A DNA stretch of 64,000 nt from Extensimonas perlucida (GTDB lineage Bacteria; Pseudomonadota; Gammaproteobacteria; Burkholderiales; Burkholderiaceae_C). The notes below the pieces were generated by a model. It did not search any database. It was not told the origin of the DNA and worked only from the letters and a program-made list of their open reading frames with translations. The position numbers and the translations under genes were made by a program. Of the stretch, positions 46,516 through 56,044 are shown one piece after another. Location: contig NZ_VMYE01000007.1 in assembly GCF_007655255.1 (NCBI RefSeq), positions 1 to 64,000 of the forward strand, written 5' to 3'. Each line of letters begins with the position of its first letter. Positions within the stretch are counted from its first letter, which is position 1.

Positions 46516-48405
46516 TCAGCGGGCATCGGGCGCAGCGTTCGGCGCGGGGTCGGACGCAGCCGCGCTCGCGCTGCCGGGGACGTTGGCGCCAGCGTCTGAG
46601 CCAGCGTCTGCGTCGATTGCCGCATCCGCCCCGGCCTCTGCGCCTGTACCTTGCGCGGGGGACTTGCGGCGGCGGCGCCGGCGTTTTTTCGGGGCTTGGT
46701 CTGCGTCTGCGGCTTCGTCGGCGGTAGGCGCAGTCGCCGCTTCCGCGCCCGTGGGTGCGCCGTCCGCGCTCAGTGCATCGTCTGCGCCTAGGAGCCTGTC
46801 GGACTTTGGAATCGTCGGCTGCGAATGCGCCGCAGCGGCCCATTTTTTACCGTCTTCTTGCCCCATAGCACCACTATGGGGCAGCGAATCCGGCAAAAAC
46901 TGGTCTCGCTGGGGCGCATTCTCGCTTTCGACGCCCAAAGTCCGACAGGCTCCTGGGGCGACGGCTGCGGGCGCTGCAGGTGCGGCGCGCCGGGGTTTGG
47001 CAGGGCGTTTGCGTGCTTTTTCCTGGCCTTTTTGCTCTTCGCGCGCCTGCGCGATCAGGTCGGCGCGGCGCTCGTCGTCGGCGGTTTGGAAGTCCTGCCA
47101 CCATTCGGCCAGGGCTTCATCGACTTCGCCCACGTCGGCGCGCAGGCGCAAGAAGTCGAAGCCGGCGCGAAAGCGCGGCTGCTCGACGAGGCCCAAGGGC
47201 GTGTTGCCGGTGCGCTTTTCGAAGCGCGGCTGCATGACCCAGATTTCGCGCATGTCGGCCGCGAGTTTGCCGCGCCCGGACACGTCGCCGATGCGCCGCT
47301 CGAACACTTCGTCGATGGCCTCGTGCAGCGCGGGCAGGGGGTGCTGCGTGTGCAGGCGCTGCTGCCAGGCCGCACGCACGTCGTCCCAGAGCACGCAGGC
47401 GAGCAGAAAGCTCGGCACCACGGACTTGCCTTCGGCCACGCGGCGGTCGGTGTCGAGCAGCGCGGCGCGCACGAAGGGGGTGTCGGCGCGCTCCACCACC
47501 ATGTCGAGCAGCGGGTAGATGCCGCGCGCGAGCCCGAGTTTGCGCAGTTGTTCGACCGAAGCGATGGCGTGGCCCGTTTGCAGCAGCTTGAGCATTTCGT
47601 CGAACATGCGGCTGGGCGGCACGTCGGCGAGCAAGGGCAGCGAGGCTGCGAGCGGTGCGGCGGTCTGCGGCGCGAGCGTAAAGCCCAGTGCGCTGAGCTT
47701 GGCGGCAAAGCGCACGGCGCGCAGGATGCGCACGGGGTCTTCGCGGTAGCGCGTGGCGGGGTCGCCGATCATGCGCAGGAGTTTTTTCTTCGCGTCCTGG
47801 ATGCCCTGGTGGTAATCGACGACGATCTGTGTCTCGGGGTCGTAGTACATCGCGTTGATCGTGAAGTCGCGCCGCGCCGCGTCTTCTTCCTGCGGGCCCC
47901 AGACGTTGTCGCGCAGCACGCGCCCCGAGACATCGACGGCGTGCTGCACGCCCGCGAGCGCCTGGCGCGAGCTTTTTTCGTTGCCGCTGACCTGCTCGGC
48001 CGCGGCGCTGTCGAGGTAGGCGCGGAAGGTCGAGACTTCGATCACTTCGTGCTCGCGCCCGCGCCCGAACACCACGTGCACGATGCGAAAGCGCCGCCCG
48101 ATGATGAAGGCGCGCCGAAACAGCTGCTTGACCTGCTCGGGCGTGGCGTTGGTGGCCACGTCGAAGTCCTTGGGGCGCAGGCCCAGCAGCAGATCGCGCA
48201 CCGCGCCGCCCACGATGTAGGCCTCGAAGCCCGCCTGCTTGAGCGTGTGCACCACCTCGGCGGCGCGGCGATCGACCAGGCTCGGGTCTATGCCGTGCAC
48301 GCTCGCGGGCACTTCGGCGCGGCGGCCGAAGGAGGGCTTTTTCTTGGCTTTGGCGCTGCCAGCGGGGGCTTTGCCGAGCAGCTTGTCGATGAAGTTTTTG
48401 ATCAT
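46516..48405 (-). CDS. pcnB: Poly(A) polymerase I PcnB with an in-frame palindromic-element insert
   Basis: A 629-residue nucleotidyltransferase that adds A-tails to RNA and marks it for decay. The catalytic head shows YIVGGAVRDLLLG, the paired aspartates in PKDFDVATNA, RRDFTINAMYYD and YREDPVRILRAVRF. Conservation ends at about residue 440. The C-terminal tail is Lys/Arg- and Ala/Asp-rich and contains the complete 165-bp element as residues about 484-539 (GACRTLGVESENAPQR to PTIPKSDRLLG) without breaking the frame, followed by a basic run KKRRRRRRKS. The insert probably sits in a disordered tail and is tolerated. Confidence 0.92.
   Translation of the reverse strand: MIKNFIDKLLGKAPAGSAKAKKKPSFGRRAEVPASVHGIDPSLVDRRAAEVVHTLKQAGFEAYIVGGAVRDLLLGLRPKDFDVATNATPEQVKQLFRRAFIIGRRFRIVHVVFGRGREHEVIEVSTFRAYLDSAAAEQVSGNEKSSRQALAGVQHAVDVSGRVLRDNVWGPQEEDAARRDFTINAMYYDPETQIVVDYHQGIQDAKKKLLRMIGDPATRYREDPVRILRAVRFAAKLSALGFTLAPQTAAPLAASLPLLADVPPSRMFDEMLKLLQTGHAIASVEQLRKLGLARGIYPLLDMVVERADTPFVRAALLDTDRRVAEGKSVVPSFLLACVLWDDVRAAWQQRLHTQHPLPALHEAIDEVFERRIGDVSGRGKLAADMREIWVMQPRFEKRTGNTPLGLVEQPRFRAGFDFLRLRADVGEVDEALAEWWQDFQTADDERRADLIAQAREEQKGQEKARKRPAKPRRAAPAAPAAVAPGACRTLGVESENAPQRDQFLPDSLPHSGAMGQEDGKKWAAAAHSQPTIPKSDRLLGADDALSADGAPTGAEAATAPTADEAADADQAPKKRRRRRRKSPAQGTGAEAGADAAIDADAGSDAGANVPGSASAAASDPAPNAAPDAR
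46790..46954. repeat. 165-bp palindromic element, copy D (inside pcnB)
   Basis: AGGAGCCTGTCGGACTTTGG (46790-46809) and CCAAAGTCCGACAGGCTCCT (46935-46954) are perfect terminal inverted repeats; the centre has GCCCCATAG..CTATGGGGC. Length equals copies A and C. It lies wholly inside the coding region of pcnB and is read as 55 in-frame codons. No target duplication is evident at its ends. Confidence 0.95.
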
Positions 48406-49088
48406 GAGGCGAACAGGTCCAGAATGCGCCAGCCGCGCTCTTGCGCGATGGCCCGCAGGCGCGGGTCGGGGTTGGTGGCCACGGGGTGGGCGACTTTTTC
48501 GAGCAGCGGCAAGTCGTTCATCGAGTCACTGTAAAACGTGCTTTCGATGTCACTCCAGCCCCAGCCGCGCGCGGCCAGCCATTGTTCCATGCGCTGCACC
48601 TTGCCTGCGCGCAGGCAGGGCACGCCCTCGATCTCGCCGGTGATCCAGCCGCTGGCGTCGCGCGCCAGGCGCGTGGCGAGCAACTCGGGCACACCCAGCG
48701 CGTCGGCGATCGGGCGCGTGACGAATTCGTTGGTCGCGGTGATGATGAGCACGTGCTCGTCCGCCGCCTGGTGCTGGCGCAGCAGCGCGAGCGCCTCGGG
48801 CCGGATGGCGGGCGCTATCACCTCGCGCATGAAGCGGGCCTGCGCGGCGGCGGCCTCCTGCGGGCCGCGCTCGCGCAGCGCGGCGGTGGCAAAGCGCACG
48901 TAGTCGTGGATGTCCAGCGTGCCGGCCTGGTAGTCGGCATAAAAGGCGTCGTTGCGGCGCAAAAATTCGTCGCGGTCGTGCCAGCCGATGCGCACGGTGA
49001 ATTCGCCCCAGGAATGGTCGGAGTCTATGGGCAGCAGTGTATGGTCCAGGTCGAACAGCGTGACGCGGGGGCGGGACGGGGGTGTCAT
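48402..49088 (-). CDS. HAD-family phosphatase, SerB-like (subfamily IB)
   Basis: A 228-residue hydrolase with motif I LFDLDHTLLPIDSDHSW, motif II ITATNEFVT and motif III/IV FYSDSMNDLPLLE. This pattern (D-H-T-L) is typical of the HAD-IB group that includes histidinol- or phosphoserine-phosphatase-like enzymes; the substrate is not certain. Its stop overlaps the pcnB start by 4 bp, so both are cotranscribed. Confidence 0.85.
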   Translation of the reverse strand: MTPPSRPRVTLFDLDHTLLPIDSDHSWGEFTVRIGWHDRDEFLRRNDAFYADYQAGTLDIHDYVRFATAALRERGPQEAAAAQARFMREVIAPAIRPEALALLRQHQAADEHVLIITATNEFVTRPIADALGVPELLATRLARDASGWITGEIEGVPCLRAGKVQRMEQWLAARGWGWSDIESTFYSDSMNDLPLLEKVAHPVATNPDPRLRAIAQERGWRILDLFAS

Positions 49089-49133
49089 GCGCGGGTCAAA
49101 GTTGGTATGAAAAGAAGAGCTGCTTGCGCTGTA

Positions 49134-49814
49134 TCAGAGCGCCTCCAGCATGGTTTTGAGCAATGGAATCGTGACGGCGCGCTGGGTGCGCAGGGCAAAG
49201 GCGTCGAGCGCGTCCAGCAGCTGCATCAGGCTGCCCAGGTCGCGCGAAAAGCGCTGCAGCATGAAGTCCAGCACCTCGTCGCTCAGGCGAATGCCGCGCG
49301 CCGCGGCCTGCGCGCGCAGCACGGCGCGGCAGTCGGCCTCGCCCAGCGGCTGCAGCTGGAATACATGGCCCCAGCCCAGGCGGCTGCGCAGGTCCTCGCG
49401 CAGCGGCAGGTCGGCGGGCGGCAGCGCACCCGCCGCGAGCACCCAGCGCGGGCTGCCGCTCGCGGGATGCAAGGCGTTGATGAACCAGTTGAAGGCCACC
49501 GCCTGCTGGGCGCTGTCGTAGGAGTGCACGTCGTCGAGCAGCACGGCCGTCCAGCGCGCGTCGAAGTCAGGCGCAGTGGCGCTGTCCGCAGCCAGCCAGC
49601 CCACGCTCGCGCCGCGCTCTTGCAACTCGGCGCGCACAGCTTGCAGCAGATGCGTTTTGCCGCTGCCGGCCTCACCCCACAGGTAGGTGGGCACGGGCGC
49701 TGCAGATGCAAGCATCAGGCGCAAATGCTGCAGCGCCGCTGCGTTCGGGCCGGCGTGAAACTGCGCGAGCGAGGGCGACGGGGCCAGGCCCAGGTCCAGT
49801 GCCAGTTGCTTCAT
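49134..49814 (-). CDS. hda: DnaA regulatory inactivator Hda
   Basis: A 226-residue AAA+ protein related to DnaA that stimulates ATP hydrolysis on DnaA with the clamp and so limits re-initiation. The start MKQLALDLGL is a clamp-binding motif typical of Hda; Walker A is GEAGSGKTHLL and Walker B VLLDDVHS. The ATG at 49814 puts the clamp motif first; an ATG four codons earlier is possible. purM is divergent. Confidence 0.9.
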   Translation of the reverse strand: MKQLALDLGLAPSPSLAQFHAGPNAAALQHLRLMLASAAPVPTYLWGEAGSGKTHLLQAVRAELQERGASVGWLAADSATAPDFDARWTAVLLDDVHSYDSAQQAVAFNWFINALHPASGSPRWVLAAGALPPADLPLREDLRSRLGWGHVFQLQPLGEADCRAVLRAQAAARGIRLSDEVLDFMLQRFSRDLGSLMQLLDALDAFALRTQRAVTIPLLKTMLEAL

Positions 49815-50027
49815 GGGGAGCTTCATCGTGCAGGCAGCGAAGGGGAGGGGGCGATGGCCGATGGCATGCGGGCTTGGGACGGGGCTGGCTTGGGGGCGGA
49901 GGTGGCGAAAGTGGCTGTGGCGAGCAACAGGCCCGCTGAAGGGAAAAGCGGCCGGGTGGCCTGACCGGCACCGTAGAATCGGCGCGAATTTTAGTCTGCT
50001 GTGCACGTTCGCCCGTGCTGCCCTGCC

Positions 50028-51092
50028 ATGAGTGCTGTTGATCCTACTGCCACCCCCCTGTCGTACAAAGACGCCGGCGTCGATATCGCCGCCGGCGATG
50101 CCCTCGTCGAGCGCATCAAACCCCTGGCGCGCAAGACGCTGCGCGAGGGCGTGCTCGCCGGCATAGGCGGCTTTGGCGCATTGTTCGAGCTGCCCAAGCG
50201 TTACCGCGAGCCCGTGCTCGTGAGCGGCACCGACGGCGTGGGCACCAAGCTCAAGCTGGCCTTCGAGTGGAATATGCACGACACCGTGGGCATAGACCTG
50301 GTGGCCATGAGCGCCAACGACGTGTTGGTGCAGGGCGCCGAGCCGCTGTTTTTCCTCGACTACTTCGCCTGCGGCAAGCTCGACGTCGATACCGCAGCGG
50401 CCGTGGTGGGCGGCATCGCGCGCGGCTGCGAGCTTGCGGGCTGCGCGCTCATCGGCGGCGAGACGGCCGAGATGCCCGGCATGTACCCGCCCGGTGAATA
50501 CGATCTGGCCGGCTTTGCCGTGGGCGCGGTCGAAAAATCGCAAATCCTCACGGGCCAGAACGTGCAGGCGGGCGACGTGGTGCTGGGGCTGGCCTCCAGC
50601 GGCGTGCACTCCAACGGCTTCAGCCTGGTGCGCAAGTGCCTGGAGCGCGCCGCCGGGCGGCTGCCCGCAAGCCTGGACGGCAAGCCTCTGCGCGCCGCCC
50701 TCATGGAGCCTACGCGGCTGTACGTGAAAAGCGTGCTCGCTGCGCTCGCGCAGCACCCGGCGCAGGGCAGCCGTGGTATCAAGGCGCTCGCGCATATCAC
50801 GGGCGGTGGCCTGCTCGAAAACATCCCGCGCGCGCTGCCCGACGGGCTCGCGGCGCATCTTGAGAAGGGCAGCTGGCCGCAAACCGAGCTCTTTGCCTGG
50901 TTGCAACAGACTGCGGGCATTGACGACGTGGAGATGAACCGCACCTTCAACAACGGCATAGGCATGGTCGTGATCGTGGCCGAGGCCGACGCCGATGCCG
51001 CCAGCAGCACGCTGCGCGCCGCAGGCGAGCAGGTGTACCGCATAGGCCGCATCGCAGCGCGTGGCGCGGGTGCGGCGGTGGTGGTGGTTTGA
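50028..51092 (+). CDS. purM: Phosphoribosylformylglycinamidine cyclo-ligase PurM
   Basis: A 354-residue ATP-dependent enzyme of purine synthesis forming AIR. Motifs: [43 protein letters not shown] and [16 protein letters not shown]. The ATG at 50028 fits the family start. Confidence 0.94.
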   Translation: MSAVDPTATPLSYKDAGVDIAAGDALVERIKPLARKTLREGVLAGIGGFGALFELPKRYREPVLVSGTDGVGTKLKLAFEWNMHDTVGIDLVAMSANDVLVQGAEPLFFLDYFACGKLDVDTAAAVVGGIARGCELAGCALIGGETAEMPGMYPPGEYDLAGFAVGAVEKSQILTGQNVQAGDVVLGLASSGVHSNGFSLVRKCLERAAGRLPASLDGKPLRAALMEPTRLYVKSVLAALAQHPAQGSRGIKALAHITGGGLLENIPRALPDGLAAHLEKGSWPQTELFAWLQQTAGIDDVEMNRTFNNGIGMVVIVAEADADAASSTLRAAGEQVYRIGRIAARGAGAAVVVV

Positions 51093-51166
51093 GGGCCATG
51101 GCCCACACCAGCGGCCTGGTGCGGGCAGCGCGCATGGCCGTGCGCTTTTGACGCTTTTGCATCACC

Positions 51167-52171
51167 GTGGCCGATTCCGCCCCCCGCGCCGTCCGGATCG
51201 CCAGTTACGTGCTGATGGCGGGTGCGCTGCTGCTCATCATGCTGAGCCACCTGCTGCCGGGCCTGCTTTGCGTGTGCCTGGGTTTTTTGGGTACGCGCTG
51301 GCTCAGTGCGCGCCTCGGTCGGCTCATGCGTTCGGGCACGGCGCCGCGCCTTGCGGCCGCCGTGGTCGTGCTGCTGCCGCTGGCGCTGCTGGGCGTGGCT
51401 TTCCCGTACACGCGCGGCATGCTGCTGGATGCACCCGCGCAATACCGTGAGCTGCTGGCCTTTTTGGCGCGCACCGTGCTCGAGCTGCGCGAGCGGCTGC
51501 CGGCCGACATCGCGAGCCAACTGCCTGAAGGCGCGGCAGAGATACAGCGCATCCTGGCCAACTACCTGGGCAGCAGGGCGGGGAGCCTCGCTATTACCGG
51601 GCGGGCCTGGCTCGCGGGCCTGGTGCACGCCATCGTCGGGCTGATCGTCGGCGCGCTCGCCGCAAGCCGCCCGCCGGTGGCCGCGCTCAAGCCGCTGACG
51701 GCGCAATTGCACTTGCGCGTGCAACTGTTTGGCGACACGTTTCGGCGCATCGTGGTCGCGCAGTTCTGGATCGCGCTGGTCAATACCGGCCTGCTGGCCT
51801 TGTTTCTTTTTCTCGTGCTGCCACTGTGGGGATACCACCTGCCGTATGCGATGGTGTTGATTTTGCTGAGCTTCGTGCTCGGGTTGATCCCCATCGTGGG
51901 CAACCTGCTCTACAACGCCGTTTTGACCTTGGTGGGCCTGTCGGTTTCGCCCATCGTGGCGCTGGCCTGCCTGGTGTTTCTGGTGGTCATCCACAAGGCC
52001 GAATACTTCATCAACGCCAAGGTCGTGGGCCAGCGCACGCAGCTCACCGTGTGGGAGCTGCTTGCCACCATGTTCGTGCTCGAGGCCTTGTTCGGCCCTG
52101 CGGGTCTGGTGGCGGCGCCGCTGTTTTATGCCTACTTGAAGCGCGAGTTGCAGGCGGAGGATTTGGTATGA
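51167..52171 (+). CDS. AI-2E/PerM family membrane protein
   Basis: A 334-residue inner-membrane protein of the UPF0118 (AI-2 exporter/PerM) family with about eight helices and the conserved C-terminal segments ILLSFVLGLIPIVGNL and LAGPAGLVAAPLFYAYLKRE-like LFGPAGLVAAPLF. Members move autoinducer-2, ions or other small solutes; the substrate here is unknown. The start is GTG. It follows purM by 74 bp, a common arrangement. Confidence 0.85.
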   Translation: MADSAPRAVRIASYVLMAGALLLIMLSHLLPGLLCVCLGFLGTRWLSARLGRLMRSGTAPRLAAAVVVLLPLALLGVAFPYTRGMLLDAPAQYRELLAFLARTVLELRERLPADIASQLPEGAAEIQRILANYLGSRAGSLAITGRAWLAGLVHAIVGLIVGALAASRPPVAALKPLTAQLHLRVQLFGDTFRRIVVAQFWIALVNTGLLALFLFLVLPLWGYHLPYAMVLILLSFVLGLIPIVGNLLYNAVLTLVGLSVSPIVALACLVFLVVIHKAEYFINAKVVGQRTQLTVWELLATMFVLEALFGPAGLVAAPLFYAYLKRELQAEDLV

Positions 52172-52211
52172 AATATGCTGCGAATGCCCATCCACAAAGC
52201 ATAGGAAGCTA

Positions 52212-53888
52212 TCAATTTGATACTTTTGCAGCTGGCGCCTGCGGCATCGCGGTGAGCATCTCGCGGGCGTGCGCGAGCGTGGTTTCGGTCAACTGCGCGC
52301 CGCCCAGCATGCGCGCGATCTCGGCTACGCGCGCGCTGCCCTGCACCTCGGCCACGCTGCTGTAGCTGCCGTCTGCGGCGCGCTGTTTGACCACGACGAG
52401 GTGGTGGTCGGCGCAGGCTGCCACCTGCGCGAGGTGCGTCACGGCCAGCACCTGGCGCGCGCGCCCCAGCTGCTGCATGAGCTGCCCCACGGTCTGCGCC
52501 ACGGCCCCTCCGATGCCGGCATCGACCTCATCGAATATCAAGGTGCCGGCAGAGCCGAGCGCACTCGTGGTGACTGCGATCGCGAGCGAAATGCGCGACA
52601 GCTCCCCGCCCGAGGCCACCTTGCCCAAGGGCCGCGGCGTGGCGCCCGGGTGCCCCGCGACGAGGAATTCCACCTCGTCGATGCCGTGCGCCGTGGCCTG
52701 GGCCGCGGGTTGTACGCGCACTTCGAACAAGCCGCCGGCCATGCCCAGCCCCTGCATGGCCTGTGTGATGGCGGCCGACAGGCGCGGCGCGGCCTCGTGG
52801 CGGGCGGCCGAGAGCGCCTGCGCCGCCGCGCGGTAGGCTTGCGCGCTGCGCGCTTCGGCGGCCTCGAGCGCGGCGAGGTCGGCAGCGGCATCGAGCCGCT
52901 GCAGCTCATGCTGCCACGATTGCAGCAGTGCCGGCAGCTCCGCGGGCGGGCGCCGGTAGCGCCGCGCGAGCGCCAGCCACTGTGCGAGGCGCTCGTCGAG
53001 TTCGGCCAGGCGCTGCGGTTCGAGCTCGGTGCGGCCCAGATAGGTCTGTAGCGAATGTTGCACGTCCGCGGCGAGCGCGAGGCAGGACGCCAGGATTTCT
53101 GCGAGGTTGGCAAATTCCGGTTCGAGCTCGGCCAGCGCCTGCAGGCGCGTCTGCGCTTGCGCGAGCCGCCTCTGCGCGCCGGCGTCCTCGTGCTCGAGCT
53201 GTGCGAGCGCCGCACCCGCCGCATCGATCAGCGCCTGCGCGTGCGACAAGCGCCGGTGCTGCGCCTCCAGCGTTTCCCATTCGCCCTCTTGCGGCGCGAG
53301 CTTTTCGAGCTCGTCGATCTGCCACTGCAGCCGCTCGCGCTCCGCATGCAGGCTCTGCTGCGCCGCAACTGCGGCCTCCAGCGCCTGCACGTCGGCGCGC
53401 CAGCGCGTCCAGAGCGCGGCGACCTCGTGCGCGCAGGCGCCCGCATAGGCGTCGAGCAGACCGCGCACCGCATCGGGCCGCATCAGGCTTTGCCAGGCGT
53501 GCTGGCCGTGGATGTCGAGCAATTGCTCGCCGAGCTGGCGCAGCTGCGTGGCCGTGGCGGGTGTGGCGTTGATCCAGGCGCGGCTCTTGCCCTGCGCGTC
53601 TATGCTGCGGCGCAGCAGCAGCGTGTCTTCGGCGTCGAAGCCGGCCTCGTCGAGCCAGGGGCGAAGTGCTGCGGGGCAGTCGAATTCGGCGCAAATCTCG
53701 GCCTTGGCCGCGCCCTCGCGCACCACGCCCGCGTCGGCGCGCGCACCCAGCGCGAGCTGCAGCGCATCGATCAAAATGGACTTGCCCGCGCCCGTTTCGC
53801 CCGTGAGCGCGGTGAAGCCGGGCTGCAACTCGAGCTCTAACGCGGGCACGATCACGAAGTCCCGCAGGGTGATCCGCTTGAGCGCCAT
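52212..53888 (-). CDS. recN: DNA repair protein RecN
   Basis: A 558-residue SMC-like ATPase for double-strand break repair. Walker A GETGAGKSILIDAL near the N-terminus, a long coiled coil (about 160-370), the signature KVASGGELSRISLA and Walker B LIFDEVDAGIGG are all present. The ATG at 53888 starts 2 bp after the nadK stop. The stop-free frame further upstream belongs to nadK's other frame. Confidence 0.94.
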   Translation of the reverse strand: MALKRITLRDFVIVPALELELQPGFTALTGETGAGKSILIDALQLALGARADAGVVREGAAKAEICAEFDCPAALRPWLDEAGFDAEDTLLLRRSIDAQGKSRAWINATPATATQLRQLGEQLLDIHGQHAWQSLMRPDAVRGLLDAYAGACAHEVAALWTRWRADVQALEAAVAAQQSLHAERERLQWQIDELEKLAPQEGEWETLEAQHRRLSHAQALIDAAGAALAQLEHEDAGAQRRLAQAQTRLQALAELEPEFANLAEILASCLALAADVQHSLQTYLGRTELEPQRLAELDERLAQWLALARRYRRPPAELPALLQSWQHELQRLDAAADLAALEAAEARSAQAYRAAAQALSAARHEAAPRLSAAITQAMQGLGMAGGLFEVRVQPAAQATAHGIDEVEFLVAGHPGATPRPLGKVASGGELSRISLAIAVTTSALGSAGTLIFDEVDAGIGGAVAQTVGQLMQQLGRARQVLAVTHLAQVAACADHHLVVVKQRAADGSYSSVAEVQGSARVAEIARMLGGAQLTETTLAHAREMLTAMPQAPAAKVSN

Positions 53889-53890
53889 GG

Positions 53891-54787
53891 TCAGGAGGCT
53901 CCTTCGTTCCAGCGCAGCTTTTTGCGCAGCGTGGCAAAGTAGTTCCAGCCCAGCGGGTGCAAAAAGCGCACGCAGTATTGCGCGCGGCGCACGAGGATGC
54001 GGTCGCCATGCAGCAGCGAGGCGAGCGACTGCATGTCGAAATTCGCGCTCGCGTCGCGCCCGTTGACGAGTTCGATGGCGATTTCGGCATCGTCGGGCAG
54101 CACGATGGGCCGGTTCGACAGCGTGTGCGGTGCGATCGGCACCAGCACCCAGCCCGGAATCGCCGGGTGCAGCATGGGGCCGCCGGCCGAAAGCGCGTAA
54201 GCCGTCGAGCCCGTGGGCGTCGCCACGATGAGGCCGTCGGCGCGCTGATTGGCCACCAGATGGCCGCCCACTTCCACGCGCAGCTCCACCATGCCCGAGG
54301 TTGCGCCGCGGTTCACCACCACGTCGTTGAGCGCGAGCGCCTCGAACACGGTGCCGCCATCGCGCTGCACACGCGCATGGATCAGCGCGCGCCGGTCTTC
54401 CTCGTATTCGCCGCGCAGCATGGGCGTGAGCGCAGCCTGGTAGTCGCCAAAGGGAATGTCGGTGATGAAGCCCAACCGACCCTGGTTGATGCCTATCAAG
54501 GGCGTGCCGTAGCGCGCCATCTGGCGCCCTATGCCCAGCATGGTGCCATCGCCGCCCACCACCAGCCCCAGGTCGCACTGCGCGCCGATTTCGGGCACCG
54601 TGAGCTTGGGGTACTGGACGAGGCCGGTGTTGGCCGCCGTTTCGGCCTCCAGCACCACCTCGCAGCCGCGGCGTGCGAGAAATTCGGCGATGTCTTCGAG
54701 TGCCGCGCGTGCGTTTTCCGGTTTGCCCGCGGCTGGCGCGGTCTGGTATTTGCCAAACAGCGCAACATGGTGAAAATTGGACTTCAT
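53891..54787 (-). CDS. nadK: NAD kinase
   Basis: A 298-residue kinase making NADP. It carries [28 protein letters not shown] and [21 protein letters not shown], the defining motifs. The ATG at 54787 is chosen (an ATG two codons earlier is possible). It is divergent from hrcA with only 26 bp between starts, and cotranscribed with recN. Confidence 0.94.
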   Translation of the reverse strand: MKSNFHHVALFGKYQTAPAAGKPENARAALEDIAEFLARRGCEVVLEAETAANTGLVQYPKLTVPEIGAQCDLGLVVGGDGTMLGIGRQMARYGTPLIGINQGRLGFITDIPFGDYQAALTPMLRGEYEEDRRALIHARVQRDGGTVFEALALNDVVVNRGATSGMVELRVEVGGHLVANQRADGLIVATPTGSTAYALSAGGPMLHPAIPGWVLVPIAPHTLSNRPIVLPDDAEIAIELVNGRDASANFDMQSLASLLHGDRILVRRAQYCVRFLHPLGWNYFATLRKKLRWNEGAS

Positions 54788-54813
54788 TTGCAAATTACAT
54801 CATCAAAACCGCC

Positions 54814-55830
54814 ATGCTCGATGACCGTGCCAAGTTGCTGCTCAAAACCCTTGTCGAGCGTTACATCGCCGAAGGCCAGCCCGTGGGCTCGCGCACGCTC
54901 TCGCGCGCCTCGGGGCTGGACTTGTCCCCGGCCACGATCCGCAACGTCATGGCCGACCTCGAAGACCTGGGTCTGATCGCGAGCCCCCACACCTCGGCCG
55001 GCCGCGTGCCCACCGCGCGCGGCTACCGCCTGTTCGTGGACACCATGCTCACCGTGCAGCCAGAGCCGCTGCCGGCACCCGAGCTGCCACCCGAACTGGC
55101 GCCCGAACAACCGCAAAAAGTCATAGCAAATGCGGCGCAGCTGCTCTCGAATCTGTCGCAATTCGTGGGCGTGGTGCTGGCCCCGCGGCGCGCCTCGGTG
55201 TTTCGCCAGATCGAATTCCTGCGGCTGTCGGAGCGGCGCCTGCTCGTGATCATCGTCTCGCCCGAAGGCGACGTGCAAAACCGCGTGATCTTCACCGACG
55301 TGGACTACACCCAGTCGCAACTGCTCGAAACCGCGAATTTCCTCAACGCCCACTGCGCCGGCCTGTCCATGGAGCAGGTGCGTGAAAAGCTCAAGTCCGA
55401 GGTGGAAACGCTGCGCGGTGAAATCGCCGCGCTCATGCAGGCGGCAGTGAACGCGAGCTCCGAGGCCCTGAGCGCAGCGCAGGAAGAAGTCGTGATCTCG
55501 GGCGAGCGCAACCTGCTGTCCGTGAGCGACTTTTCAGCCGACATGGCCCACCTGCGCCGCGCGTTCGCGCTGTTCGAGCAAAAAACGCAAATCCTGCGCC
55601 TGCTCGACATCACCAACCAGGCCGAAGGCGTGCGCATCTATATCGGCGGCGAAAGCCAGGTCGTGCCCTTCGAGGAGCTCTCAGTGGTCAGCGCCTCCTA
55701 CGAGATCGACGGCAAGGTGGTCGGCACCCTGGGCGTGATAGGCCCCACGCGCATGCCCTACGACCGCATGATCCAGATCGTGGACATCACCTCCAAGCTC
55801 GTCTCCAACGCGTTGAGCCACCGCCCCTGA
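54814..55830 (+). CDS. hrcA: Heat-inducible transcription repressor HrcA
   Basis: A 338-residue repressor of chaperone genes (groE, dnaK) acting on CIRCE elements. The N-terminal winged helix contains [19 protein letters not shown] and [31 protein letters not shown] and the C-terminal [14 protein letters not shown] are typical. No CIRCE inverted repeat is seen in the window. Confidence 0.94.
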   Translation: MLDDRAKLLLKTLVERYIAEGQPVGSRTLSRASGLDLSPATIRNVMADLEDLGLIASPHTSAGRVPTARGYRLFVDTMLTVQPEPLPAPELPPELAPEQPQKVIANAAQLLSNLSQFVGVVLAPRRASVFRQIEFLRLSERRLLVIIVSPEGDVQNRVIFTDVDYTQSQLLETANFLNAHCAGLSMEQVREKLKSEVETLRGEIAALMQAAVNASSEALSAAQEEVVISGERNLLSVSDFSADMAHLRRAFALFEQKTQILRLLDITNQAEGVRIYIGGESQVVPFEELSVVSASYEIDGKVVGTLGVIGPTRMPYDRMIQIVDITSKLVSNALSHRP

Positions 55831-55879
55831 GAGGCTACAATAGCCGTCTTTTCGCCCGCCCGGTTCAGCGGCGGGATTT

Positions 55880-55894
55880 GGGGCGTTAGCTCAG
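55880..55894 (+). pseudogene. 15-nt tRNA 5'-end fragment
   Basis: GGGGCGTTAGCTCAG looks like the first 15 bases of a tRNA and differs from the start of the tRNA-Ile at 56045 only in the fourth base region. The rest of a tRNA does not follow. The 150 bp up to the intact gene hold no recognisable feature. It may be a remnant of a duplicated tRNA gene. Confidence 0.4.
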
Positions 55895-56044
55895 CACTTA
55901 CAGCGGTTTGGCGAATTTGCCGGATTGCTACGGGTGGAAGCAGCGGAAGGGCCCCTGCTACGCTCTTTACTGCAGGAAAAATGGCGGTGGGCGGTGGCCC
56001 TCGGGGACACTGAAAGCGTAGAGAGTTGAAGTTGTTTTATGAAT

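Noticed and set aside
46825-48534. 569-aa forward reading frame opposite pcnB
   Set aside because: Shadow frame; pcnB motifs are on the minus strand.
49134-50906. 590-aa frame joining hda with sequence opposite purM
   Set aside because: Only the C-terminal 226 residues match Hda; the rest is antisense to purM.
52212-54578. 788-aa frame as an extended RecN
   Set aside because: The first 230 residues overlap nadK in another frame; the RecN start at 53888 has Walker A at the right distance.
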